This document shows positions 1 through 7,984 of a DNA stretch of 64,000 bases, one piece after another. Every line of letters begins with the position of its first letter. The stretch's first letter is position 1. Origin of the DNA: Variovorax sp. PBS-H4 (GTDB lineage: Bacteria; Pseudomonadota; Gammaproteobacteria; Burkholderiales; Burkholderiaceae_C); contig NZ_LR594675.1 in NCBI RefSeq assembly GCF_901827205.1, forward strand, positions 434,001 to 498,000, written 5' to 3'. Below the pieces are notes generated by a model that saw nothing but the letters and a program-made list of their open reading frames with translations, was not told the DNA's origin and searched no databases. The translations under genes were made by a program, and so were the position numbers.

Positions 1-183
1 TCCCCCGCGCCGGTGCGCCTCGAAGTTCGGCAGCAGGTCGCCGGCGACCCCGCGCCCGCACAGATGCTCTGGTTCGCCCAGCAACGAGGCGGCAAGATGG
101 CGCTCTACCAGGCGACCGTGCTGGGAAGCCCGGCCTCAGCGGACGCCGCAACCGTCTTTTTCGAGGGCCTTCGGCTCCCATGA
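1..183 (+). CDS. C-terminal end of an unrecognised protein (5' end outside window)
   Basis: An open frame runs from the first base to a TGA at 181-183 and gives 60 residues ending FFEGLRLP. It uses codons like the neighbouring genes and reads the same way as the PTS genes 106 bases later. The fragment has a soluble, mixed alpha/beta look (LEVRQQ, MLWFAQQRGGKMALYQATV) and no motif I recognise. It could be the end of a small exported or conserved hypothetical protein upstream of the PTS genes. The function is unknown. Confidence 0.55.
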   Translation, partial: SPAPVRLEVRQQVAGDPAPAQMLWFAQQRGGKMALYQATVLGSPASADAATVFFEGLRLP

Positions 184-289
184 GCCGACCTCCCGCTGGT
201 GCTGCCTCCAGCATCGCCGGCCGTTTGTTATCTTATTTCTACTTCCTCTGGGCGCCCCCGCATAATCGACGAACCCGTCTTCGCCCCGC

Positions 290-745
290 ATGAACAGCAT
301 CTTCATCATTGCCCATTCGCCGCTCGCCCAGGCATTGCGGCAATGCGCTTTGCATGTGTTCCCCGACAGCGAGCCGTCGATCGCAGCGCTCGACGTGCTG
401 CCCAACGTATCGCCGGACGAAACCCTGGCGGCGGCGCGCATCATCCTGGCCCAGCTCGAGCGCACGCCTCGCTCGCAGGTGCTGGTGCTGGCCGACGTGT
501 TCGGCGCCACCCCCTGCAACGTAGCGCAGAAGCTCGTCGACGGCGTGCGCTCTCGGTTGGTGGCCGGCGTCAATCTGCCGATGCTGCTGCGTGCCGTAAG
601 CTACCGTAACGAGCCCCTCGAGACGCTCGTGCAGCGCGCGCTCACCGGCGGCACCGCGGGGGTGATGCAGGTGGCCGTGGCGGCACCCCAGAATCAGGCA
701 AGAAGAAAGCACAGTGATCAAGACATCCGTGACCATCAGCAATAA
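290..745 (+). CDS. PTS system mannose-type EIIA component
   Basis: This is a single-domain EIIA protein of the mannose/fructose/sorbose family (151 residues). It accepts a phosphate from HPr on a histidine; the N-terminal strand and active site 'FIIAHSPLAQAL' puts that residue at His9. The DVFGATPCN and GVNLPML segments are typical of the fold. No EIIB, EIIC or EIID gene lies nearby, only HPr and EI. The protein is therefore probably part of a regulatory PTS, as known in betaproteobacteria, and not a sugar transporter. The last 32 bases overlap the start of the HPr gene, which implies translational coupling. The C-terminal tail beyond about residue 133 (QNQARRKHSDQDIRDHQQ) is hydrophilic and is partly encoded in that overlap. 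Confidence 0.9.
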   Translation: MNSIFIIAHSPLAQALRQCALHVFPDSEPSIAALDVLPNVSPDETLAAARIILAQLERTPRSQVLVLADVFGATPCNVAQKLVDGVRSRLVAGVNLPMLLRAVSYRNEPLETLVQRALTGGTAGVMQVAVAAPQNQARRKHSDQDIRDHQQ

Positions 746-983
746 GCTGGGTCTGCACGCGCGGGCCTCGGCCAAACTCACCAAGCTCGCAGGCAGCTAT
801 CCATGCGAGGTCTGGCTCGCGCGCGGCGACCGCCGCGTCAATGCCAAGAGCATCATGGGCGTGATGATGCTGGCTGCGGGCCTCGGGGTAACGGTTGAAG
901 TCGAGACGGATGGCGAGCGGGAGCAGGAAGCGATGGATGCCATCGTTGCGCTGATGAACGACAAGTTCGGAGAAGGCGAATGA
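714..983 (+). CDS. ptsH: HPr phosphocarrier protein
   Basis: HPr (89 residues) carries phosphate from EI to EIIA. The catalytic site 'KLGLHARAS' places the phosphorylated histidine at His15, and the regulatory serine is Ser46 in 'NAKSIMG', the site used by HPr kinase/phosphorylase in other bacteria. The start is a GTG at 714 inside the EIIA gene, preceded by a purine-rich AAGAAGAAAG. It is chosen because it gives the standard HPr N-terminus (MIKTSVTISNKLGLHAR). The stop overlaps the EI start by four bases (ATGA), so the three PTS genes form one tightly coupled operon. Confidence 0.95.
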   Translation: MIKTSVTISNKLGLHARASAKLTKLAGSYPCEVWLARGDRRVNAKSIMGVMMLAAGLGVTVEVETDGEREQEAMDAIVALMNDKFGEGE

Positions 984-2791
984 CTTTTGCCGTCCATGGG
1001 CTGCCGGTGGCCCGTGGCATTGCGATCGGACGCGCCGTGCTCGTGGTCTCGAGCCGCCTCGACGTCGCCCACTACTTCATCAGGCCGGAAGAGGTCGAAA
1101 CGGAGATCGACCGCGTGCGCATCGCGCGCAACGCTGTCGCCGAGGAGCTCCAGAAGCTGCAGGCCAGCGTCGCGCTGATGGGCCCCAACGACGCGCCGCA
1201 TGAACTCGCCGCCCTGCTCGAGGTGCACCTGATGCTGCTGCAGGACGAGGTGCTGACCGGCGGCGTCAAGCACTGGATCGTGGAGCGCCTCTACAACGCC
1301 GAGTGGGCGCTGACCACCCAGCTGGAGGTGGTCGCGCGCCAGTTCGACGAGATGGAGGACGAGTACCTGCGCGAGCGCAAGGCCGACCTCGAGCAGGTGG
1401 TCGAGCGCCTGCTGCATCGCATGAAGGGCACGGCGGCGGTGCTGGCGCCTACGCCGCCGCGTCGCAAGCGCACCGAGGACGACGAGGACAGCGACCCGAC
1501 CGCCCGCGACGCCATCGACGCTCCCCTGGTTTTGATCGCCCACGACCTCTCTCCGGCCGACATGCTCCAGTTCAAGAAGAGCGTGTTCGCCGGCTTCGTC
1601 ACCGACGTGGGCGGGCGCACCTCGCACACAGCGATCGTCGCGCGCAGCATGGACATCCCGGCCGTGGTCGGCGCGCGCAGTGCCAGCCAGTTGGTGCGGC
1701 AGGACGACTGGGTCATCATCGACGGGGATGCCGGCGTCGTGATCGTCGATCCCTCTCCGATCATCCTGGCCGAATACGGTTTCAAGCAGCGCCAGGGCGA
1801 CCTCGAGCGCGGCCGGCTGGCACGCCTGCGCCACAAGCCGGCCGTCACGCTCGACGGCCAGAAGGTCGACCTGTTGGCCAACATCGAGATGCCCGAGGAC
1901 ACCCTGGGCGCGGTCAAGGCCGGCGCGGTGGGCGTCGGCTTGTTCCGCAGCGAGTTCCTCTTCATGGGCCGCGAGGCCCAGCGCATGACCCGCCTGCCCG
2001 ACGAGGAAGAGCAGTACCAGGCGTATCGGCGCGCGATCGAAGGCATGCAGGGGATGCCCGTCACCATCCGCACTATCGACGTCGGCGCCGACAAGCCGCT
2101 CGATGGGCGAGTCGTGCGCGACGACGAGGCCCACCTCAACCCGGCGCTCGGCCTGCGCGCGATCCGCTGGAGCCTGGCCGACCCCGCGATGTTCCTGACC
2201 CAGATCCGCGCGATCCTGCGCGCGGCGGCGCATGGCGAGATCCACCTGCTGATCCCCATGCTTGCGCACGCCAGCGAGATCCGCCAGACCCTGGCGCTGA
2301 TCGACTTCGCACGCGCCGAGCTCGACAACCGCGGCGTCGTGCACGGAAAGGTCAAGCTGGGCGCGATGATCGAAGTACCGGCCGCGGCGCTCACGCTCAA
2401 GATCTTCCTCAAGCATTTCGACTTTCTGTCGATCGGCACCAACGACCTGATCCAGTACACCCTGGCCATCGACCGCGCGGACGAATCGGTGGCCCACCTC
2501 TACGACCCCGCCCATCCGGCCGTGCTGCGCCTGGTGGCCGAAACAATTGCCGAGTGCCGGCGCCAAGGCAAGGGCGTGAGCGTTTGCGGCGAGATGGCGG
2601 GCGACGTGGCCTTCACTCGCCTGCTGTTAGGCATGGGCCTGCGCAGCTTCTCGATGCACCCGTCGCAGATCCTGGCAGTCAAGCAGGAGGTGCTGCGAGC
2701 GGACACGAGCAAGCTGCAGGCGTGGGCGCAGCAGGTGCTCGAGGCCGACGACCCGGCCAGCCTCATGACGCTCGCGGCGCCGCCGCAATAA
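980..2791 (+). CDS. ptsI: Phosphoenolpyruvate-protein phosphotransferase (enzyme I)
   Basis: Enzyme I (603 residues) autophosphorylates from PEP and passes the phosphate to HPr. The N-terminal HPr-binding domain is followed by the swivelling phosphohistidine motif 'GGRTSHTAIVARSMDIPAVVG'-type block at about residue 215. The C-terminal TIM-barrel PEP site includes LFRSEFLFM, SIGTNDLIQYT and the catalytic cysteine in VSVCGEMAGD. The length is slightly above the roughly 575 residues of the E. coli enzyme. The extra comes largely from a charged linker (PRRKRTEDDEDSDPTARD, about residues 158-175) before the phosphohistidine domain. It overlaps ptsH by four bases. In this context EI feeds a regulatory phosphorelay, because no permease subunits are present. 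Confidence 0.95.
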   Translation: MTFAVHGLPVARGIAIGRAVLVVSSRLDVAHYFIRPEEVETEIDRVRIARNAVAEELQKLQASVALMGPNDAPHELAALLEVHLMLLQDEVLTGGVKHWIVERLYNAEWALTTQLEVVARQFDEMEDEYLRERKADLEQVVERLLHRMKGTAAVLAPTPPRRKRTEDDEDSDPTARDAIDAPLVLIAHDLSPADMLQFKKSVFAGFVTDVGGRTSHTAIVARSMDIPAVVGARSASQLVRQDDWVIIDGDAGVVIVDPSPIILAEYGFKQRQGDLERGRLARLRHKPAVTLDGQKVDLLANIEMPEDTLGAVKAGAVGVGLFRSEFLFMGREAQRMTRLPDEEEQYQAYRRAIEGMQGMPVTIRTIDVGADKPLDGRVVRDDEAHLNPALGLRAIRWSLADPAMFLTQIRAILRAAAHGEIHLLIPMLAHASEIRQTLALIDFARAELDNRGVVHGKVKLGAMIEVPAAALTLKIFLKHFDFLSIGTNDLIQYTLAIDRADESVAHLYDPAHPAVLRLVAETIAECRRQGKGVSVCGEMAGDVAFTRLLLGMGLRSFSMHPSQILAVKQEVLRADTSKLQAWAQQVLEADDPASLMTLAAPPQ

Positions 2792-2793
2792 AA

Positions 2794-2820
2794 CGAAACA
2801 CGCCGAAACTGCCGCGAAAG
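2794..2820. promoter_or_regulatory. Three CGAAAC-type direct repeats, candidate OmpR-family binding site
   Basis: CGAAAC at 2794-2799, CGAAAC at 2804-2809 and CGAAAG at 2815-2820 are spaced 10 and 11 bases apart, about one helical turn each. They sit 72 bases before the Spy-like lipoprotein gene. OmpR-type regulators commonly bind such phased direct half-sites, and a regulator of that class is encoded three genes downstream. The repeats are seen directly; the link to that regulator is inference. Confidence 0.4.
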
Positions 2821-2891
2821 GACTTTGCGGCGGCTGGATTGCACCATCGAGTCTCCCTGATCGATCCGATCGCAATGGAAGGAAGACTCTC

Positions 2892-3356
2892 ATGAAACCC
2901 TGGTTCAAACGCTCTCTCTTTGGCTTTGCCGGCGCGGCGCTGGTTGCTGGCAGCCTCGCCGGCTGCTCCAGCCACCGCCATGGCTGGGGCGGCAGCTCCG
3001 AGCAGGACCGCGCCGAGTTCCGCGCCCGCATGGTTGAACGCGTAGGCAGCAAGCTGGAGCTCGATGCGACGCAGAAGCAGAAGCTCGATGTGCTCGCCGA
3101 GAAGATCCAGGCCCAGCGCCAGGCGCTGCGCGGCGGCGGCGATCCGCGCGCGGAGTTCCGCGCCCTTTTCGCCGGCGCCAAGCTCGACCAGCAGCGCGCG
3201 AAGAAGCTGGTCGAGGACAAGACGGCCGCGATCCAGTCGGGCAGCCCCGAGGTGATTGCGGCGGCAGCCGACTTCTTCGACAACCTGAACCCCACGCAGC
3301 AGCAGAAGGTGCGCGACTTCATGGAGCGTGGCCGTCGCTGGGGACACCGTGGTTGA
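2892..3356 (+). CDS. Spy/CpxP-like (LTXXQ family) periplasmic lipoprotein
   Basis: The protein (154 residues) begins with a basic and hydrophobic signal and a lipobox GSLAGC, so Cys25 is the likely lipidated residue. The mature part is almost entirely alpha-helical and highly charged. It ends in 'LNPTQQQKVRDFM', matching the LTXXQ repeat of Spy and CpxP, which are periplasmic chaperone or sensor-modulating proteins. A His-rich stretch (SSHRHGW) follows the lipidated cysteine and might bind metal. The ATG has an upstream AAGGAAG. Its position just ahead of an OmpR/histidine kinase pair resembles cpxP next to cpxRA. It probably modulates or responds to envelope stress; that role is inferred. 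Confidence 0.75.
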   Translation: MKPWFKRSLFGFAGAALVAGSLAGCSSHRHGWGGSSEQDRAEFRARMVERVGSKLELDATQKQKLDVLAEKIQAQRQALRGGGDPRAEFRALFAGAKLDQQRAKKLVEDKTAAIQSGSPEVIAAAADFFDNLNPTQQQKVRDFMERGRRWGHRG

Positions 3357-3822
3357 CCTGTCTGTGCCGCGGCTTCCGGCCGCAAGGGCGTCGATCTCGG
3401 CGTGGGCGCACCCGGCGCCCAGCGCGCAGAACGCCGTGTCCGGCGCCGCGCAGGGCGGCGTGCGCATCCTGCTGCGCCTCGAAGGCCTGGTTGTGGTCGC
3501 AGCGGCCGTGGCCGCCTACGTGCACCTGGGCGCAAGCTGGGGTGCCTTCGCCATGCTGTTCCTGCTGCCCGACCTGAGCTTCCTCGGCTACCTCGCCGGA
3601 TCGCGCGCGGGCGCCATCGCGTACAACACGGCGCACTCGTACATCGGCCCGGTTGCCTTGCTGGGCCTGGGCCTGATCGGCGGCATGCCGGCCGCGCTGG
3701 CGCTCGGGCTGATCTGGAGTGCGCACATCGGCCTGGACCATGCCTTGGGCTACGGCCTCAAGTACGGGAGCGAGTTCGGTGTCACCCACCTCGGCCGCGT
3801 CGGTCCCACCGACCCGTGGTGA
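3328..3822 (+). CDS. DUF4260 family membrane protein
   Basis: This is an integral membrane protein with about four hydrophobic segments. It carries blocks that I associate with DUF4260: LLPDLSFLGYL, YNTAHSYIGP and HIGLDHALGYGLKY, which contain conserved acidic and histidine residues within the membrane. The biochemical role is unknown. The reading frame opens with GTG at 3328, 29 bases inside the preceding lipoprotein gene; a second GTG at 3349 is also possible. Starting further in would lose only a poorly conserved N-terminus. The overlap suggests co-expression with the Spy-like protein and the two-component genes. Confidence 0.7.
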   Translation: MAVAGDTVVDLSVPRLPAARASISAWAHPAPSAQNAVSGAAQGGVRILLRLEGLVVVAAAVAAYVHLGASWGAFAMLFLLPDLSFLGYLAGSRAGAIAYNTAHSYIGPVALLGLGLIGGMPAALALGLIWSAHIGLDHALGYGLKYGSEFGVTHLGRVGPTDPW

Positions 3823-3937
3823 GCACCGCGCCGCAGGATGGGATCCGCCGGCCGCTTCCGTGCCCGGCCTTGGCGCTCCAATGGCGGCCGGCCTGATCAC
3901 CAGCCTGCTGTTCGTCCGTAGGCACAATCCCCACCGC

Positions 3938-4624
3938 ATGCCCCGCATCCTTCTGATCGACGACGACGAGCAACTGGCAACGCCGCTGGCGAGCTACTTC
4001 GCGCGCTTCGACTGCGTGCTGGACAGCGCGCAGCGGCCCAGCGAGGGGCTGGCCAAGCTGCGGGCCGAGGCCTACGACTGCGCCATCCTCGACGTCATGC
4101 TGCCCGAAATGGACGGCTTCGCGCTGTGCCGCGAAATTCGCAAGGACAGCGACATCCCCATCGTGATGTTGACCGCCCGCGGCGACGTGATGGACCGGGT
4201 GGTCGGCCTCGAGCTCGGCGCCGACGACTATCTGCCCAAGCCCTTCGAGCCACGCGAGCTGGTGGCGCGGGTGCAGACCATCCTGCGCCGCCAGCGCGCG
4301 GTGCCGGCCGCGACACCTGCCCAGCGCCGGGTCTTCGAAGGCCTGTCCATCGATCTCGACCGGCGCGAGGTGCTGCGCCAGGGCGAGCGCGTGGAGCTGA
4401 CCGGCACCGAGTTCGAGCTGCTTGCCCTCCTGGCCGACCCCCCCGGCAAGGTCTGGAGCCGCGACGACATCCTGAACCGGCTGCGCGGCCACGAGGCCGA
4501 GCTCTACACCCGCGCCGTCGACATCGTGGTGAGTCGCCTGCGCAAGAAGCTGGAGCCGCTGGACTGCATCAAGACCCTGCGCAACGCCGGCTACATGCTC
4601 GCAGTCGGCAAGAGCGATCCGTGA
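3938..4624 (+). CDS. OmpR-family response regulator
   Basis: The protein has 228 residues: an N-terminal receiver domain (acidic pair IDDDE, phospho-acceptor Asp52 in ILDVMLPEMDGF, Thr in LTARG, Lys in PKPFEP) and a C-terminal winged helix (about 130-228, with TGTEFELLALL and SRLRKKLEPLD). The ATG at 3938 is chosen because it gives the classical MPRILLIDDDE start; longer in-frame extensions have no receiver homology. Its stop overlaps the kinase start (GTGA). It is most similar in layout to CpxR/RstA-type regulators and probably controls the neighbouring Spy-like gene through the CGAAAC repeats. That target is inferred. Confidence 0.9.
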   Translation: MPRILLIDDDEQLATPLASYFARFDCVLDSAQRPSEGLAKLRAEAYDCAILDVMLPEMDGFALCREIRKDSDIPIVMLTARGDVMDRVVGLELGADDYLPKPFEPRELVARVQTILRRQRAVPAATPAQRRVFEGLSIDLDRREVLRQGERVELTGTEFELLALLADPPGKVWSRDDILNRLRGHEAELYTRAVDIVVSRLRKKLEPLDCIKTLRNAGYMLAVGKSDP

Positions 4625-5916
4625 ACCGGCGCCCGCGTTCGCCCCGGCACTGGCGGCGCCGCTGGCGCCATTCGCTGCGACTGCGGCTGATCACTGTCTT
4701 CGTGCTGCTCGCCATGGCGATGGCGGCGGTGTTCCTGGGCGGCATGCAGCGCGCCTTCTCCAACGGCTGGCGCGAGGCGGCGCAGCCATTGGTGGGGGAC
4801 TACATGGACCGGCTGGTGGCCGAGCTCGGCACCCCGCCCGACGTGGCGCGCGCCGAGGCGCTGGTCACACGCCTGCCGATCTCGATCCGCATCGAGGGCC
4901 CTGCGGTCAACTGGGATTCGCATCCGCAGCGCCGCTGGCGCAACTTCGGTCCCGGCCGGGGCGACTGGCTCACGCGCAGCACCATCGACGGCCATCGCAT
5001 CAGCTTCGGGCTCGGCACGCTGCCGTGGCAGCGTGAGCCGCACGGCATTGGCTGGATCACGCTGGCCCTGCTGCTCGCGTTGATTGCGCTTGCCTATGCC
5101 TACGTGCGCCGCTTGCTCCGGCCGCTGGACGACATCCGCGACGGCGCCGAGCGCTTCGGCCGCGGCGCCTTCGACCAGCCGATCCCATTGCGCCGGCGCG
5201 ACGAGCTGGGCGACCTGGCGCAGCGCATCAACACCATGGCGCACGACATCCAGGGCATGCTGGACGCCAAGCGCGCGCTGCTGCTCGCGCTGAGCCACGA
5301 GCTGCGCTCGCCGCTGACCCGCGCCCGCCTCAACGCCGAGCTGCTGCCCGCCACGGCCGAAGGCGAGACGGAGCGCGCCGCGCTCCTGCGCGACCTCGCT
5401 GAGATGCGCGACCTGATCAGCGACCTGCTCGAGAGCGAGCGCCTCGCCAGCCCGCATGTGGCGCTTCAGCGCGAGCCCGTCGACCTGGCGGCGCTGGTGC
5501 GCGATGTGGTGGCCGAGCATCCCGAGGGTGGGCGTGTCGCGCTCGACCTCGCCGAAGGCCTGCCCGCGGTCGCGGTGGACCGCTCGCGCATCCGCCTGCT
5601 GGTGCGAAACCTTCTCGAGAACGCATTGCGCTACGGCGTCGATGCACCCGAGCCTCCGCGCATCGCGCTGCGCCGGGCGGAGCAGGGCGGCATCGAGCTC
5701 GAGGTGCGCGACTTCGGTCCCGGCGTCGATGCCGCTCAGCTGGAGCACCTGACCGAGCCGTTCTTCCGCACCGACAGCGCACGGCAGCGCGCTACTGGCG
5801 GCGTCGGCCTGGGCATGTACCTCTGTCGCCTGGTGGCTCAGGCGCATGGCGGCACGCTCACGGTGCGCAACGCCCAGCCCGGCCTGGGTGTCAGTGTCAC
5901 GCTGCCCGGCGCCTGA
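4621..5916 (+). CDS. Membrane sensor histidine kinase
   Basis: The kinase (431 residues) starts at a GTG overlapping the regulator's stop. The order is: an Arg-rich N-terminus, TM1 at about residues 21-41, a periplasmic sensor region of about 100 residues, TM2 at about 142-162, then HAMP (RRLLRPLDDIRDGAERFG). The DHp domain has His226 in LALSHELRSPLTR, and the HATPase domain has N-box NLLENALRYG and glycine boxes DFGPGVD and GGVGLGMYL. It autophosphorylates His226 and transfers to Asp52 of the partner regulator. The stimulus is unknown; the periplasmic region is rich in Arg, Trp and Pro. The association with a Spy-like lipoprotein suggests envelope or metal stress. Confidence 0.9.
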   Translation: MNRRPRSPRHWRRRWRHSLRLRLITVFVLLAMAMAAVFLGGMQRAFSNGWREAAQPLVGDYMDRLVAELGTPPDVARAEALVTRLPISIRIEGPAVNWDSHPQRRWRNFGPGRGDWLTRSTIDGHRISFGLGTLPWQREPHGIGWITLALLLALIALAYAYVRRLLRPLDDIRDGAERFGRGAFDQPIPLRRRDELGDLAQRINTMAHDIQGMLDAKRALLLALSHELRSPLTRARLNAELLPATAEGETERAALLRDLAEMRDLISDLLESERLASPHVALQREPVDLAALVRDVVAEHPEGGRVALDLAEGLPAVAVDRSRIRLLVRNLLENALRYGVDAPEPPRIALRRAEQGGIELEVRDFGPGVDAAQLEHLTEPFFRTDSARQRATGGVGLGMYLCRLVAQAHGGTLTVRNAQPGLGVSVTLPGA

Positions 5917-6011
5917 CCGAACTCGTCGCTTGTCGCCTGTGCTACCGCCGTGCCGTCTGGCCGGGGCTACGATGCTTCCCCCATCCATCCATCCAGGCAG
6001 GAGACAAACCC

Positions 6012-7055
6012 ATGAGCAGCACCCTCCGCAATCGGCAAGTCCGCCTCGCCAAGCGCCCTGAAGGCGCCGCCACGCGCGACAACTGGCAGTTCACCACCGA
6101 GCCGGTCGGGGAACCGGCCGAAGGCGGCGTGCTGGTCAAGACGCTCTCACTCTCGCTCGACCCCGCCATGCGCGGCTGGATGAACGAGGGCAAGAGCTAC
6201 ATCCCGCCGGTGGAGATCGGCGCCGTGATGCGTGCCGGCGGCGTCGGCCGGGTGATCGCCACACGCGACCCGGCCTTCGCAGTCGGTGACACGGTGTACG
6301 GCTCCTTGGGTGTCCAGGAGTACATCCTGATCCCGCAGGAAGAGGTCAAGCGCACCGGGCTCACCAAGATCGACTTGAACGCCGGCACCATCACCCAATG
6401 GCTCAACGTGCTGGGCATGCCGGGCATGACCGGCTACTTCGGCCTGATGGACATCGGCCAGCCGAAGCCCGGCGAGACCGTCGTGGTCTCGGGCGCCGCC
6501 GGCGCGGTCGGCCAGACGGTGGGCCAGCTCGCGAAGATCAAGGGCTGCCGCGCGGTCGGCATCGCCGGCGGCCCGGAGAAATGCGACTGGGTGGTCAAGG
6601 AGCTCGGCTTCGACGCATGCATCGACTACAAGGCGGGCCCCTCGGCCGTGCGCGACGGCCTCAAGGCGCACTGCCCGAAGGGCATCGACATCTACTTCGA
6701 CAACGTCGGGGGCGAAATACTCGATGCGGCGCTGGCGCGGCTGGCGCGAGGCGCGCGCATCATCATTTGCGGCGCAATCAGCCAGTACAACAACGCCAAC
6801 AGCGCGCCTGCGCAAGGCCCCAAGAACTACCTGAGCCTGCTGGTGAACCGGGCGCGCATGCAGGGCATGGTCGTTTTCGACTATGCCGACCGCTACCACG
6901 TTGCCGTGGCCGAGATGGCGACCTACCTGAAGGACGGCCGCATGAAGAGCCGCGAGGACGTGGTCGAGGGCATCGACACCTTTCCGGAGGCGCTCACGCG
7001 GCTGTTCACGGGGCAGAACTTCGGCAAGCTGGTGCTGCAGGTGGCCAAAGACTGA
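6012..7055 (+). CDS. NADP-dependent zinc-independent oxidoreductase (MDR superfamily, CurA/leukotriene B4 dehydrogenase-like)
   Basis: The protein has 347 residues and begins MSSTLRNRQVRLAKRPEG, typical of the CurA/PTGR group of medium-chain reductases. The coenzyme-binding Rossmann motif is VVSGAAGAVGQTVGQLAK (about residues 158-175). The usual catalytic zinc ligands are absent, as expected for this subgroup, which reduces alpha,beta-unsaturated ketones and aldehydes with NADPH. A good ribosome site (GCAGGAGAC) precedes the ATG. It stands alone between the two-component genes and a convergent exporter gene, so neighbours do not reveal its substrate. Confidence 0.85.
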   Translation: MSSTLRNRQVRLAKRPEGAATRDNWQFTTEPVGEPAEGGVLVKTLSLSLDPAMRGWMNEGKSYIPPVEIGAVMRAGGVGRVIATRDPAFAVGDTVYGSLGVQEYILIPQEEVKRTGLTKIDLNAGTITQWLNVLGMPGMTGYFGLMDIGQPKPGETVVVSGAAGAVGQTVGQLAKIKGCRAVGIAGGPEKCDWVVKELGFDACIDYKAGPSAVRDGLKAHCPKGIDIYFDNVGGEILDAALARLARGARIIICGAISQYNNANSAPAQGPKNYLSLLVNRARMQGMVVFDYADRYHVAVAEMATYLKDGRMKSREDVVEGIDTFPEALTRLFTGQNFGKLVLQVAKD

Positions 7056-7075
7056 TCAAAAGCGGTGCCGGCTGC

Positions 7076-7927
7076 TCAAGCCCGTACCCGCGATCCCATG
7101 ACGGCTGCCGACAGGATCAGGAACGCAGCCAGGGCAATGGTCCAGCTCAGCGGCCGCTGCGTGACCACCATCAGCAGCGCCGTCGAGGCAAGCGGCGTGA
7201 TGTAGCTCAGGATCCCGATCTGCCGCGCGTCGCCCCGTTTCAGCGCCATGTCCCAGAGGAAAAAGGCCGCGCCCAGCGGCCCCAGGCCGCACAGCGCGAC
7301 CAGCAGCCAGTCGCGCGCCGACAGCGACGCCTGCGGCTCCAGCAGCGCATGGCAAACGAGCGCGAGCCCACCCGACACCAGGCCGAACAACCCGATGGCC
7401 GTGGTTGGAAAAGCGGCCACGCGCTTGGTCCATAGCGAGTAGCTGGCCCAGATGAAGGCCGAGCCCAGTGCGGGCAAGAAGCCCCAGTAGCTGGTATCGG
7501 TCGCCGCCACCTGGGCGTTGCGCGCGCCCAGTATTGCGATCGCTGCGCCCGCGAAGCCGAGCAGGGCTGCCATCAGATGGAGCGGGCGCAGCGACAGACC
7601 CGGCAGCAGCGCCGGTGCCAGCACGACCATAAAGAGCGGCCACAGGTAGTTCACGAGGTTCGCCTCGACGGGCGGTGCGTGGCGCAGTGCGATGAAGAGC
7701 AGGAAGTGGAAGCCGAACAGGCCGTAGATCCCCAACGCCAGCGTGCGCGCCGGCACCGTCCAGGCCTGGCGGTTGCGCAGCACGGCCGGCCAGCTCATCA
7801 CGCTGCCGATCATCAGCGCGAGCCCGGTCAGGAGGAAGGGCGGCAGGTGCGAAAGCGACGTGCCCAGCGAGGCGAGTGTGCCCCAGAGGGCGATGGCAGC
7901 GAGTGCGTACAACGTGGCGGCAGACAT
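7076..7927 (-). CDS. EamA/DMT-family transporter
   Basis: This is a drug/metabolite transporter of about 283 residues with ten hydrophobic segments arranged as two EamA repeats. The first repeat contains ALWGTLASLG and PVEANLVNYLWPLFMV, the second SAFIWASYSLWTKR and QIGILSYITPLASTALL. The NYLWP and SYITPL elements are typical of the RhaT/YdcZ side of the superfamily. The start at 7927 (MSAATLYALAAIALWG) is chosen because it puts the first helix at the N-terminus; an upstream in-frame ATG at 7960 would add 11 polar residues. Substrate unknown, probably an amino acid or metabolite exporter. Confidence 0.85.
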   Translation of the reverse strand: MSAATLYALAAIALWGTLASLGTSLSHLPPFLLTGLALMIGSVMSWPAVLRNRQAWTVPARTLALGIYGLFGFHFLLFIALRHAPPVEANLVNYLWPLFMVVLAPALLPGLSLRPLHLMAALLGFAGAAIAILGARNAQVAATDTSYWGFLPALGSAFIWASYSLWTKRVAAFPTTAIGLFGLVSGGLALVCHALLEPQASLSARDWLLVALCGLGPLGAAFFLWDMALKRGDARQIGILSYITPLASTALLMVVTQRPLSWTIALAAFLILSAAVMGSRVRA

Positions 7928-7984
7928 GCGCCCGAGCTTAAGCGCAGAGCGCCTCGTCACCCGAGGCCATGCTGTCGTGGTCGG

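Noticed and set aside
797..2566. A 589-codon open frame antisense to ptsI
   Set aside because: Low-complexity His/Arg/Asp-rich product with no motif; ptsI on the other strand has complete enzyme I signatures and operon overlaps.
2811..2831. Hairpin GCCGCGAAAG/CTTTGCGGC as a terminator after ptsI
   Set aside because: The stem has a bulge and a two-base loop, and there is no T tract; the same bases are better explained as part of the phased CGAAAC half-sites.
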